Program-made: the position numbers and the translations under genes
Assembly (NCBI GenBank): GCA_019739225.1
Contig: JAHHDT010000007.1
Coordinates: 372,001-436,000, forward strand
Origin: Aquamicrobium sp.
GTDB lineage: Bacteria > Pseudomonadota > Alphaproteobacteria > Rhizobiales > Rhizobiaceae
Direction of reading: 5' to 3'
Length of the DNA stretch: 64,000 nucleotides
Notes under the pieces: model-generated
The model's input: the letters and a program-made list of their open reading frames with translations, nothing else
The model's database searches: none
Told to the model about the DNA's origin: nothing
Shown here: piece by piece, positions 8,295-17,083 of the stretch
Position numbering within the stretch: the stretch's first letter is position 1
Layout of the letters: every line of letters starts with the position of its first letter

Positions 8295-11120
8295 TTACTG
8301 CCCCAGCCGTTCGAGAAGGATCGGCACGTGCACCTGATCGGATTTGTAGTTGCCGGTGAGCATGTACATCATGATGTTGACGCCGGCCCGGTAGGCATAG
8401 ACCCGTTGCATCGGGTCGGCCGGTACGGTCGGGAACATGGGTGCGCCGGAGGAGTCGATCGCCCAGGCGCCGGCCAAATCGTTGGCAGTGATCATGATCG
8501 GCGAGACGCCATCGCCGGTGCGCACCGGCCTGTTGTCAGGGTTCGCCGCATCGAACGAGGCTTCGACCCAGAGGGGGCCACCGGCGAAGCGGCCGGGAAA
8601 GTCCGGCATGATGAAGAATGTCTTGGTCAGCACGTGATCCTGGGGCACCGGCTCCAGCGGAGGAACGTTCATGTTTGCCAGGATGTCGCGGAGCCGCTGG
8701 GTGGAGGGGCTGGCCGCGTCAGCGCCGAAGCCGTTCGAATACTGGTCGCGTGTGTCGAACAGCACCGTGCCGCCTTCGCGCATATAGGCGTCGACGCGCG
8801 CCAGCGCCGCCTCGGAAGGCATCGCCGCCGTCTCGTCGATGGGCCAGTAGATCAGCGGGTAGAAGGCGAGTTCGTCGGTCTCAATGTCGACGCCGGCCGG
8901 ATCGGCCGGTTCGAGCGCCGTCTTCTCGACCAGATAGCGCGTCAGGCCCTGCAGGCCGGCGCGGCTGACCGCGTCTACCGAACCGTTGCCGGTGACGACA
9001 TAGGCGATGCGCGTCTGCGAGATCGCGGCGATTGCTGCCTCGTCGTCGGGCTGGGCATCCTGCGCGTCGGCGTTTGCCGGCAGGAAGACGAGGCCGCCGG
9101 CGAGCGCGGCCACGACAAGGCTAGCCGTCTGGGCCGGACCAGGCCGCAGTCCGGACCTGCGCGCGAACATTCCGCCCATCCAGAATACGGCCAGCGTGTC
9201 GAGCAGCATCAGGGCGAGCGCGGCGGCGATCAGCGGTCCCTTGAGGTCGACCGCCTCGTCGAACGCATAGGCGGCGGTGGTGACGGGCAGACCAGTCTCA
9301 GGGCGCTCGATTGGGCTGAAGGTAGCATCGGGCGCCAGCAGGTTGTGCGCGACCACGCCTTCTTCGGTGCCGTAGAAGCCGGGCGGATTCTCGATGGTGA
9401 CGGCAGGCCGTTGACCGGGTTCCAGCGGCCGTGCCTCGGGTCCCGGCGGCACAAGCTGGCCGTCGGCCGCGATCATGCGGTAGGGCGCGAGTGAACCGGC
9501 TGCACCCTCGCCGGATGCGTCGATGCGGCCCTGGTTGCGCGAAAGCTGCACGATACGGCGCAAAATCTCCACAAAGGAACCGGAGATCGGCAGGCTCGAC
9601 CACGTCGCCTCGGGCGTGACGTGGAACAGGACCAGCGTGCCTTCGCCGCGCGGCGCGCCCGTTATCAACGGTGTGCCGTCGGCAAGGTTCGCCCAGGTGC
9701 GCTCGACGATGTCGGCGGTCGGCTCGGCCAACACCTGCCGCGAGACGGTCACTTCGGTCGGCGGTGCTAGATCCGCGAATGGCCCGGTGGACGGGAACTC
9801 TGTCACCGGCTGCGGCTCAGTCCATGAGAGGGCACCGCCTAGCGCGCGCTCGCCGGTGCGCAGCCTGACCGGCAGCAGTTCCTCGTCATTGCCGGCGGCG
9901 GCGAGGCGCGAGCCGGCGAAGCGGACAAGCGTGCCACCTTCGTTCATCCACTCGACGAGGCGCTCGCGGGCCGTATCGGGCAACGTACCGACATCGGCCA
10001 TGACGATCATGGCCGGGCGCTGCTCGAGGATTTCCGGGATCGCCTCATTGAGGTCGGTGCTCGATGGTTCGACCAGATCGGAAAACGGTTCCAGCGCACG
10101 GCGGATGTAGTAGAGCGGCGACAGAAGTGGCTGCGCGGCGTCGGCTTCGGCCTGCGAAATCAGGCCGACGCGGCGCCGGCGGGAATTTTCATCGAGCAGA
10201 TAGACCGACGCGGCTTGGTTCTGCCCGTCGACGGCAATCGAAACGAAGTCGTTGCGCAGTTCGAACGGCACGCGGAACTGTCCCTGTGCCTCGGTTTCTC
10301 CAGCGCCGAAGGACAGTGTCGTCTCGGCGATGCGGCGGCCGCGATCGTCGAACGCGGCTGCCGTCGCCTGGCGCGGCAACGCGTCGGTCGTGCTGCGCAC
10401 GGCGCTGAACGTGAAGGCGTCGGCGAGGTTGTCGCTTTCGCGTACGCCGATCATGGCCAGTTCGTTCGGTTCGATCCAGACGAGTTGGCCCGCGCTGCCT
10501 GCAAGCAGCGCTTCGAATGCGGCTTCGTCGCCATCGGTCGCGAGCCCGTCCGACAGCATGGCTACGGTCGCGTCCGGCACGGCCTCCAGCGCCTGCGCCA
10601 CGCGCGTGAACATTGCGGGCCGGTCGACCGGCACCGGGCGCGGCTCGGCAGCCGCGAGCCGCTCACGCGCCGTGGCGGCATCGAACGGGCCGATCTCCGT
10701 GTTGGTCTGCTCGGCGGTGAACGCGAGGACGACCGGCTGCCCGGCATCGTTCGCGTCGTCGATCAGGCGCTCGGCGGTGGCGACGCGAACCTCCCAGTCG
10801 GGCGCGCTCGCCCAGCCATTGTCGATCACGATCGCGGTCGCGCCACCGCTTGCCGGCGTTGCCTCGCGGGCGTTGAAGACCGGGTCTGCGAGCGCGAAGA
10901 TCACCAGCGCCGCCATCAGCAGCCGCAACAGTGTCAGCCACCACGGGCTCTGGTGCGGCGTTTCCTCCTTGCGCATCACGCGCGCGAGGATGCGCAGAGG
11001 CGGGAAGGTCTCGGTCTGCGGCTTCGGCGGCGTCAGGCGCAGCAGCCACCAGATCACGGGCAGGGCGAGAAGCCCGAACAGAATGGCGGGAAAGCCGAAC
11101 GAAATCGGGAGCCAACCCAT
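8295..11120 (-). CDS. BatA-like N-terminal / DUF4159 membrane protein
   Basis: A 941-residue protein. The first 90 residues match the aerotolerance-regulator (BatA) N-terminal region: two membrane helices separated by a basic segment (LRLTPPKPQTETFPPLRIL). A vWA-like region follows (TAIVIDNGWAS). There are further helices near residues 610-640 and 660-680. The C-terminal 230 residues match DUF4159 (RIAYVVTGNGSVD, LIYWPIDETA, GGTVLFDTRDQYS). The start codon shares one base with the DUF58 stop, indicating translational coupling. The domain pair is common in Hyphomicrobiales next to MoxR and DUF58 genes. The role is unknown; membrane-bound scaffolding in a MoxR-driven process is an inference. 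Confidence 0.85.
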   Translation of the reverse strand: MGWLPISFGFPAILFGLLALPVIWWLLRLTPPKPQTETFPPLRILARVMRKEETPHQSPWWLTLLRLLMAALVIFALADPVFNAREATPASGGATAIVIDNGWASAPDWEVRVATAERLIDDANDAGQPVVLAFTAEQTNTEIGPFDAATARERLAAAEPRPVPVDRPAMFTRVAQALEAVPDATVAMLSDGLATDGDEAAFEALLAGSAGQLVWIEPNELAMIGVRESDNLADAFTFSAVRSTTDALPRQATAAAFDDRGRRIAETTLSFGAGETEAQGQFRVPFELRNDFVSIAVDGQNQAASVYLLDENSRRRRVGLISQAEADAAQPLLSPLYYIRRALEPFSDLVEPSSTDLNEAIPEILEQRPAMIVMADVGTLPDTARERLVEWMNEGGTLVRFAGSRLAAAGNDEELLPVRLRTGERALGGALSWTEPQPVTEFPSTGPFADLAPPTEVTVSRQVLAEPTADIVERTWANLADGTPLITGAPRGEGTLVLFHVTPEATWSSLPISGSFVEILRRIVQLSRNQGRIDASGEGAAGSLAPYRMIAADGQLVPPGPEARPLEPGQRPAVTIENPPGFYGTEEGVVAHNLLAPDATFSPIERPETGLPVTTAAYAFDEAVDLKGPLIAAALALMLLDTLAVFWMGGMFARRSGLRPGPAQTASLVVAALAGGLVFLPANADAQDAQPDDEAAIAAISQTRIAYVVTGNGSVDAVSRAGLQGLTRYLVEKTALEPADPAGVDIETDELAFYPLIYWPIDETAAMPSEAALARVDAYMREGGTVLFDTRDQYSNGFGADAASPSTQRLRDILANMNVPPLEPVPQDHVLTKTFFIMPDFPGRFAGGPLWVEASFDAANPDNRPVRTGDGVSPIMITANDLAGAWAIDSSGAPMFPTVPADPMQRVYAYRAGVNIMMYMLTGNYKSDQVHVPILLERLGQ

Positions 11121-12028
11121 CAGCGGCCTCCATGCCCGACATCGGCGGTCATCGCCATGTGAACCTTGACCAGCGCGTCCGAGGCGAGCCGATCCGTATG
11201 GTTGACCGTGTAGCTCCAGCCGAGCTTGGCGCAGCGGCTTGCAAGTTCCTGCCGGCGCGCCGTGTAGAGCCGGCGGTAGTCCTCCGCGAGCGTTTCGGCG
11301 CGGCCGGCCGTCAGCTTCTGGCCGGTTTCAGGATCGGTGAATTCGGTGCGGCCGGAATAGGGAAAGCTTTCTTCGGCCGGATCGCTGATCTCGATCAGAT
11401 GCGCGCGCACGCCTCGCTGGGCCAGCGGATCGAGCCATTCAAACGTTTCTTCGACCGGATCGAGAAAATCGCCGGCAACGACGATGTCGCTGAACCGGCG
11501 CAACTGCGAAAGATTGGGCCGCGCAGGCAACTCGCCGGCGTGAAGCAGGTAGGAGGCCAGCCGTTCGGCGCCGTTACGCGCCGTGAACGGATCGCTGAGA
11601 CCCGGCCATGCGATGCGCTCGCCGCTGCGCGAGAGCAGTTCCGCCAAGGCCAGAATCAGGACGAGCGCACGCGATTCCTTGGACACCGAAGCACCGCGCG
11701 ACTGGTAGAGCATGGACGGCGAGGGGTCGGCCCAAAGCCAAACGGTGTGAGCAGCCTCCCATTCCTTGTCGCGGACGTAGATATGGTCGTCGCGGGCGGA
11801 ACGCCGCCAGTCGATGCGCGACATCGTCTCGCCTTCGACATAGGGGCGGAACTGCCAGAAATTCTCGCCGATGCCGCGTTTGCGGCGGCCATGCCAACCG
11901 GCGATGACGGTATTGACGACGCGGCGGGCCTCGACCAGCAGGTCGGGCACCAGCGAAGCGCGCAGTCGGGCGCGGGCGAGGGCGTCGCGAGCCGCGACCG
12001 GGGGTGCGGCCTCGCCGACGCGTGCCAT
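11120..12028 (-). CDS. DUF58 domain-containing protein
   Basis: A 302-residue DUF58 protein, usually found beside MoxR ATPases and vWA proteins. The family signature is clear: GENFWQFRPYVEGE, then MSRIDWRRSAR, then the vWA-like VWLWADPSPSM containing a metal-ion-adhesion-like DPSPS. There is no membrane segment. The ATG at 12028 overlaps the moxR stop by one base and the TGA overlaps the next start by one base. The function is not established. It is likely a client or adaptor of the MoxR ATPase. Confidence 0.9.
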   Translation of the reverse strand: MARVGEAAPPVAARDALARARLRASLVPDLLVEARRVVNTVIAGWHGRRKRGIGENFWQFRPYVEGETMSRIDWRRSARDDHIYVRDKEWEAAHTVWLWADPSPSMLYQSRGASVSKESRALVLILALAELLSRSGERIAWPGLSDPFTARNGAERLASYLLHAGELPARPNLSQLRRFSDIVVAGDFLDPVEETFEWLDPLAQRGVRAHLIEISDPAEESFPYSGRTEFTDPETGQKLTAGRAETLAEDYRRLYTARRQELASRCAKLGWSYTVNHTDRLASDALVKVHMAMTADVGHGGR

Positions 12029-13035
12029 CAGCCGGCCGCTTTCGCCAGCTTGGCCACGACGTCGCGCACGCTCATGCCTTCGGCGCGGGCCGCGAAGGTA
12101 AGCGCCATGCGGTGCTGGAGCACGGGTTCAGCCAGCGCGCGCACATCGTCGATCGACGGTGCAAGCCGCCCGTCGAACAGGGCGCGAGCGCGGGCGCACA
12201 ATGTGAGGGCCTGGCTGGCACGTGGGCCGGGGCCCCAGGAAACGTGCTTGTCGGTCTCGGCATTGCCCTGTCCCGGCCGCGCGGAGCGCACCAGCGAGAG
12301 GATCGCCTCCACCACGCTTTCAGGAACCGGCATGCGCCGGATCAACGTCTGGATTTCCCGGAGGCGCGTCGCCGAAAGAACGTTTTCGGCAGTCGCATCC
12401 TCGACGCCTGTCGTTTCCAGCAGGATGCGCCGCTCGGCGGCCAGCTCGGGGTAGAGGATGTCGACCTGCATCAGGAACCGGTCGAGCTGCGCTTCCGGCA
12501 GCGGGTAGGTGCCTTCCTGCTCGAGCGGGTTCTGTGTCGCGAGCACATGGAACGGAGCCGGCAGGTCGTGACGTTGGCCGGCCACGGTCACATGGTATTC
12601 CTGCATCGACTGGAGCAGCGCCGACTGCGTGCGCGGCGAGGCGCGGTTGATCTCGTCGGCCATGAGGAGCTGGGCGAAGATCGGTCCGCGGATGAAACGG
12701 AAGGACCGGGTGCCCTTTTCGTCCTGGTCCATCACTTCCGAGCCGATGATGTCGGACGGCATCAGGTCCGGCGTGAACTGGATGCGGCGGCCGTCCAGGC
12801 CAAGCACCACGCCCAGCGTCTCGACCAGCTTGGTCTTCGCCAGGCCGGGCACGCCAACGAGCAATGCGTGGCCGCCTGCGAGCAGTGCCACCATCGTTCG
12901 CTCGACCACGCTTTCCTGGCCGAAAATTACCTTGCCGACCGCGTCGCGCACCTTGGAAATGTCTGCGAGCGCTGCCTCCGCCTGGGCAACCATCTGGGTC
13001 TCGCTGAGGGCGGGTTCCTTGATCGTCACGCTCAT
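12028..13035 (-). CDS. moxR: MoxR family AAA+ ATPase
   Basis: A 335-residue AAA+ ATPase. The Walker A is GVPGLAKT (61-68) and Walker B is LLMADEIN (123-130), followed by sensor and lid regions (ATQNPLEQEGTYPLPEAQLD). MoxR proteins act as chaperone-like ATPases in maturation of other proteins or complexes. It is the first gene of a four-gene operon running to 6161. The upstream 116 bases to the divergent DUF1285 gene must hold both promoters; no clear sigma-70 boxes were seen there. The gene symbol is used for the family, not for methanol oxidation. Confidence 0.92.
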   Translation of the reverse strand: MSVTIKEPALSETQMVAQAEAALADISKVRDAVGKVIFGQESVVERTMVALLAGGHALLVGVPGLAKTKLVETLGVVLGLDGRRIQFTPDLMPSDIIGSEVMDQDEKGTRSFRFIRGPIFAQLLMADEINRASPRTQSALLQSMQEYHVTVAGQRHDLPAPFHVLATQNPLEQEGTYPLPEAQLDRFLMQVDILYPELAAERRILLETTGVEDATAENVLSATRLREIQTLIRRMPVPESVVEAILSLVRSARPGQGNAETDKHVSWGPGPRASQALTLCARARALFDGRLAPSIDDVRALAEPVLQHRMALTFAARAEGMSVRDVVAKLAKAAG

Positions 13036-13151
13036 AAGCGTCCGGTTCCTTGTCTTTTGCGACTCGGCATCGCCCTTGGCGGTGCGGCTTGGTTGAACTT
13101 AAAACACGCAACAAGGCTGACAAGCGGAACAACAGTGACTATTTCGTGACG

Positions 13152-13781
13152 ATGGCTATACGCACAGATAATGACGCTCCGGGCCTCGGCGAGGCCACCG
13201 ACACCGCCGGACTGGAGGCGCTGATCGGGCGCGCAGCGCGGGCTGGAAAGGGGCTTCCGCCGGTCGAGCGCTGGAATCCGCCTTTCTGCGGCGATCTCGA
13301 CATGGAGATCAAGCGCGACGGCACCTGGTTCTACCTCGGCACGCCGATCGGCCGGATGCCGCTGGTGCAGCTCTTTTCGACCGTGCTGCGCAAGGATGAC
13401 GACGGCAAAACCTATCTCGTCACGCCCGTCGAGAAGGTGGGTATCCGCGTCGAGGATGCGCCCTTCGTGGCGGTGGAGGTTGACGCAAGTGGTGAGGGAA
13501 GCGCGCAGGTGCTGACCTTCCGCACCAATGTCGGCGACGTGGTCGAGGCTGGCCCCGACAATCCGCTCCGCTTCGTCGACGAGGAGGGAACCGATGGGCT
13601 GAAGCCCTACCTTCTGGTGCGCGGGCGGCTGGAAGCGCTGGTCGCGCGGCCGGTGATGTACGAGCTGGCGGAGCTTGGTGAGGAAATCGACGTTGACGGA
13701 CGGACGATGTTCGCAGTGCGCTCCAAAGGTGCGGTGTTCCCCATCATGCCGGCCGACACGCTGAAAAGGCTCAGCGCGTGA
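13152..13781 (+). CDS. DUF1285 domain-containing protein
   Basis: A 209-residue protein matching DUF1285, whose known members have a two-domain beta-barrel-like fold of unknown function. Recognisable blocks are CGDLDMEIKRDGTWFYLG, GTPIGRMPLVQLFSTVLR and YLVTPVEKVGIRVEDAPFV. An upstream ATG in the same frame at 13050 would add 34 residues that lie in the moxR promoter region and look non-coding, so I chose 13152. It heads a three-gene run with the Nudix gene and cca, with overlapping ends. This neighbourhood next to moxR is typical of Hyphomicrobiales. Confidence 0.85.
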   Translation: MAIRTDNDAPGLGEATDTAGLEALIGRAARAGKGLPPVERWNPPFCGDLDMEIKRDGTWFYLGTPIGRMPLVQLFSTVLRKDDDGKTYLVTPVEKVGIRVEDAPFVAVEVDASGEGSAQVLTFRTNVGDVVEAGPDNPLRFVDEEGTDGLKPYLLVRGRLEALVARPVMYELAELGEEIDVDGRTMFAVRSKGAVFPIMPADTLKRLSA

Positions 13782-14416
13782 CGATGGACGCCTCGACGAT
13801 CGGGACATTCTCGGCGGAGGATTTCCGCCGCCGCGCCGCTGGCGAGCAGGCGCCGCACCACGACACCGATTATGGCGACCACAGCCTGAATCCGGATCTC
13901 AAGGCGCTTTTCGCGAATGCCAAGCTTCGCGATGCGGCGGTGCTCATTCCGGTGGTCGATCGGGGCGACGAGGCAAGCGTCATCCTGACCAAACGCACCG
14001 AGAAGCTGCGCAGCCATTCCGGCCAGGTGGCCTTTCCGGGCGGCCGCATCGACCCGACCGACCCCACACCCGAATTTGCCGCATTGCGCGAAACCGAGGA
14101 GGAAATCGGCCTCGGCACGGATTTCATCGATGTCGTCGGGCGCATGCCGGATTATGTGTCGGGCAGCGGTTTCCGCATCGCGCCGGTACTTTCGGTGGTG
14201 AAGCCGGGCTTCCTGCTCACGCTCAACGAAGACGAGGTGGACGACGCCTTTGAGGTGCCGCTGTCCTTCCTGATGAATCCCGCCAACCACAACCGCGAGA
14301 GCCGTATGTGGCAGGACAAGGAACGCTTCTTCTACACGATGCCCTTCGGCGAGCGGTATATCTGGGGCGTGACCGCGGGCATCATCCGCACGCTCTACGA
14401 AAGGCTCTACACGTGA
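13778..14416 (+). CDS. Nudix hydrolase, CoA pyrophosphatase type
   Basis: A 212-residue Nudix enzyme of the NudL/YeaB type, which cleaves CoA and derivatives to 3',5'-ADP and phosphopantetheine. The subfamily lead LTKRTEKLRSHSGQVAFPGG is present, followed by a Nudix box (GGRIDP...LRETEEEIGL). The GTG at 13778 overlaps the DUF1285 stop by four bases and has AAAAGG eight bases upstream; an ATG at 13784 is an alternative. It overlaps the cca start by four bases, so the three genes are translationally coupled. Confidence 0.87.
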   Translation: MTMDASTIGTFSAEDFRRRAAGEQAPHHDTDYGDHSLNPDLKALFANAKLRDAAVLIPVVDRGDEASVILTKRTEKLRSHSGQVAFPGGRIDPTDPTPEFAALRETEEEIGLGTDFIDVVGRMPDYVSGSGFRIAPVLSVVKPGFLLTLNEDEVDDAFEVPLSFLMNPANHNRESRMWQDKERFFYTMPFGERYIWGVTAGIIRTLYERLYT

Positions 14417-15675
14417 GCGGTGCATCGATCGCAGACCGGGCTGGCTGGTTGCAGGACGACAGCCTGCAGCGGTTGCTGTCCGTGCTGTCGGAAGATGGCG
14501 AGGAGGCGCGCGTGGCCGGCGGCGCGGTCCGCAATACGCTGCTGGGGCAGTCCGTAACCGACATAGACATCGCCACGACAAACGTGCCGGACGAAACGGA
14601 GCGTCGTGCGGCGGCGGCCGGATTCAAGACCGTGCCCACAGGCAAGGAGCATGGCACGATAACCGTCATCGCCGACGGCCACGCCTATGAGGTGACGACG
14701 CTGCGCGACGACGTGGAGACAGATGGCAGGCGCGCGCGCGTCGTCTTCGGCCGCGACTGGAAACGCGATGCCGAAAGGCGCGATTTCACCATCAACGCGC
14801 TTTACGCGACCGCGCAGGGCGATGTGGTGGATCTGGTCGGAGGGCTTGCCGATCTGGACACGCGGACGCTGCGTTTCATCGGAGACGCGGAGACGCGGAT
14901 CCGTGAGGACTATCTTCGCATCCTGCGCTTCTTCCGCTTCTTCGCCTGGTATGGCGCGGGGCGGCCGGATGCGGACGGCATTCGCGCCTGCGCGCGGCTC
15001 AAGGACGGCCTCGCGCGGCTTTCGGCGGAGCGGGTGTGGAGCGAGCTCAGGAAGCTTCTCGCCGCGCCTGATCCATCGCGCGCGCTGTTGTGGATGCGTC
15101 AATCGGGCGTTCTGACCGCGATCCTGCCGGAAAGCGAGAAATGGGGCATTGACGCGATCCACGGCCTCGTCGCTGCCGAACGCGATCTTGGTTGGCAGGC
15201 CGATCCCATGCTGCGGCTGGCGGCGATCATCCCGCCAGACGAAGCGCGTGTGTCGGCGATGGCCGAACGCCTGAAGATGTCGAACGCTGAGGCGCAGCGG
15301 CTCGGCGCCTGGGCAGGGGCCAGCCCCGTGCATCACGCCACCAGTAAAGCGGCGATGGCGAAGGTTGCCTATCGCGGCGATGTGGGCGGGTTGCGCGACC
15401 GGCTACGGCTGGCGCTGGCCTCGGCCCGTGCAAGGGCAGCGCAGGATGACGGCGCGCTGATAGAGGCAGGAGGGAACGCAAGGCTCCTGCGTTTTCTCGA
15501 AACCTGGCAAAAGCCGGCTTTTCCGATAAACGGCAACGACCTTACAGCGCTCGGCATACAGCCGGGCCCTGGTGTCGGCGTGACGCTGCGCACACTCGAG
15601 GACGCTTGGATCGACTCCGGGTTCTCGTTGGATCGCGAAAAGCTCATCGATAGGGCGCGTGATGGGCAGCCTTAA
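14413..15675 (+). CDS. cca: CCA tRNA nucleotidyltransferase / poly(A) polymerase family
   Basis: A 420-residue class II nucleotidyltransferase that adds or repairs the CCA end of tRNA. The polymerase-beta-like catalytic core is GGAVRNTLLG then DIDIATT with Asp50 and Asp52, followed by RRARVVFGRDWKRDAERRDF, the RRDF motif of the family. An RNA-binding tail begins at about residue 180. The start is a GTG at 14413, inside the Nudix stop (GTGA overlap). Class II enzymes include both CCA-adding and poly(A) polymerases, so the exact activity is inferred from length and typical annotation. Confidence 0.9.
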   Translation: MSGASIADRAGWLQDDSLQRLLSVLSEDGEEARVAGGAVRNTLLGQSVTDIDIATTNVPDETERRAAAAGFKTVPTGKEHGTITVIADGHAYEVTTLRDDVETDGRRARVVFGRDWKRDAERRDFTINALYATAQGDVVDLVGGLADLDTRTLRFIGDAETRIREDYLRILRFFRFFAWYGAGRPDADGIRACARLKDGLARLSAERVWSELRKLLAAPDPSRALLWMRQSGVLTAILPESEKWGIDAIHGLVAAERDLGWQADPMLRLAAIIPPDEARVSAMAERLKMSNAEAQRLGAWAGASPVHHATSKAAMAKVAYRGDVGGLRDRLRLALASARARAAQDDGALIEAGGNARLLRFLETWQKPAFPINGNDLTALGIQPGPGVGVTLRTLEDAWIDSGFSLDREKLIDRARDGQP

Positions 15676-15716
15676 GCCCACAGTGCAGCACCCATCTGCT
15701 GACTATCGAATCACAG

Positions 15717-15743
15717 TTGCGACGCACGAGAAGTGCGTCGCAA
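15717..15743. terminator. perfect 11-bp hairpin between converging genes
   Basis: TTGCGACGCAC (15717-15727), loop GAGAA, GTGCGTCGCAA (15733-15743). It lies between the cca stop and the converging DUF1059 stop. Neither side is followed by a clear T-run, so it may be a weak bidirectional terminator or an RNA-stabilising stem. Confidence 0.5.
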
Positions 15744-15767
15744 AGCCTTGAAATGCTGGATGAATAG

Positions 15768-15953
15768 TCAGGCGGCGTCGCGCTTCGTCTCGATGCGCGA
15801 GCGGATTGCCTCGACCATGGTTTCGCGAATGACTGTTTCGCCGTGGGTTTCACGCATGTGCTCGATCGCGCGGCGCATGACCTCGGCTTCTTCCGGGTGT
15901 CGCGTGTGCCAGTCACAACCGGGGACGAGTGAGCCGCAATGAAATTCCTTCAT
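15768..15953 (-). CDS. DUF1059 small protein
   Basis: A 61-residue protein of the DUF1059 family. It has the typical pattern of an N-terminal FHCGSLVPGCDW with two cysteines, then HTRHPEEAEVMRRAIEHM and a charged amphipathic helix. Paired Cys and His residues suggest a small metal-binding or zinc-ribbon-like unit, which is inference. The ATG at 15953 was chosen because AAGGAG lies seven bases upstream. Members often appear in stress or acid-response settings, but no function is proven. Confidence 0.85.
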   Translation of the reverse strand: MKEFHCGSLVPGCDWHTRHPEEAEVMRRAIEHMRETHGETVIRETMVEAIRSRIETKRDAA

Positions 15954-16034
15954 CGTTCTTCTCCTTCTTGTCCGTTTGCTCACGGTGTCAAAGGATAACA
16001 CGGAAGGCCGGTATCCGGTTGCTGAAATGTTTGC

Positions 16035-16787
16035 CTATTTCGAGGCGCTGCCCAGCCATTCGGCAGCGATCTTCGCATCTTCTTCGCCGATCGCGTGGCC
16101 CGAATGGATCATGCGCGCTTCCACGCTTGCGCCGCAGTTCAGCAACTGGCTTTCGAGCGCCTGCGCGAAAGGGGAATACAGCTTGTCGTCCGCGCCGGCG
16201 ATCGTCAGGAAGCGTGAATCCGACAGGTCGACCTTTGGCGTCTCGCCCAATACCGGCATCGGGCGCAACAGAACCGCGCTTCGGACGATGCCCGGATAAA
16301 GCTGTGTCAGGGCAGCAATCAGGTTCGCGCCATTGGAATAGCCGAGGAATGTGACCTTCGACAGGTCGAGCTTCTGCTCGGCGGCCATGTCCTTCAGGAA
16401 ATCGACAAACGCCGCTGCTTCCTTGCGCACGTCCTCCTGATCGAACTGCGTCGGCGAGATGCGTTTGTACCAGCGCTTGACGCCATCCTGCACTACCCTC
16501 CCGCGAACGCCGATCAACGTCGCGTCAGGCGCGATGGTCGAGGCGAGCGAGGCAAGCGTCGTCTCGTCGCCGCCCGAGCCGTGCAGCATGATAATGGTGC
16601 GGTCGCTCGGCTTCTCCGGACGGAACATGCGATGCACGAAAGCGGGAAGCCGGGTGACCTCGTCGACCGATACGGCTGCCTGTTGCAGCATGGCGGTTGT
16701 CACTACCCCTTCCGTTGCGTGGAGGGGGAGTGTAGTCGCCGCAAGGGCCAGAATCGAGGCAAGCGTGAGGGTGCGTGCAGGAGCCAT
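16035..16787 (-). CDS. secreted alpha/beta hydrolase (phospholipase/carboxylesterase type)
   Basis: A 250-residue protein with a signal peptide (about residues 1-24, TLTLASILALAATTLPLHA) and an alpha/beta-hydrolase fold of the phospholipase/carboxylesterase (YpfH-like) group. HGSGG forms the oxyanion region, the nucleophile elbow is GYSNGA, the acid is in IAGADDKLYSP and the histidine is in HSGHAIG. It should act in the periplasm on an ester or thioester. The upstream 296 bases to 17084 hold a GC-rich stretch with an 8-bp inverted repeat (GACCGCTG at 16853, CAGCGGTC at 16895) and nothing else recognisable. Confidence 0.82.
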   Translation of the reverse strand: MAPARTLTLASILALAATTLPLHATEGVVTTAMLQQAAVSVDEVTRLPAFVHRMFRPEKPSDRTIIMLHGSGGDETTLASLASTIAPDATLIGVRGRVVQDGVKRWYKRISPTQFDQEDVRKEAAAFVDFLKDMAAEQKLDLSKVTFLGYSNGANLIAALTQLYPGIVRSAVLLRPMPVLGETPKVDLSDSRFLTIAGADDKLYSPFAQALESQLLNCGASVEARMIHSGHAIGEEDAKIAAEWLGSASK

Positions 16788-17083
16788 GATGCGATCCTGA
16801 TCTTTAAAGTTTTACAGAAACTTTACCGTAAACAGAAAGTGCGAGGGGGTCCGACCGCTGCCGGCCGGCCCGCGCCCGAAAGGCGGCCGCCCCCCAGCGG
16901 TCCGCCTCTCCCCAAGCCGGTATGATGTCTAACGTATTTGTTTCAGCCTGTCATCTGGCGTGAGATGTTGGCCGGGCTGCGGATCGGGCGAAAACAGCCT
17001 TGAACGGGACGTTCGGGCCTGTTCGGGCTTCTTAAAAACAGAGTTTTTTCAAATACTTGGGTGGTCGCTGTTGCGCCGATGCA

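Noticed and set aside
8073-9494. 473-residue plus-strand open frame opposite the BatA/DUF4159 gene
   Set aside because: Composition is typical antisense shadow; the opposite strand has recognised domains and coupled starts.
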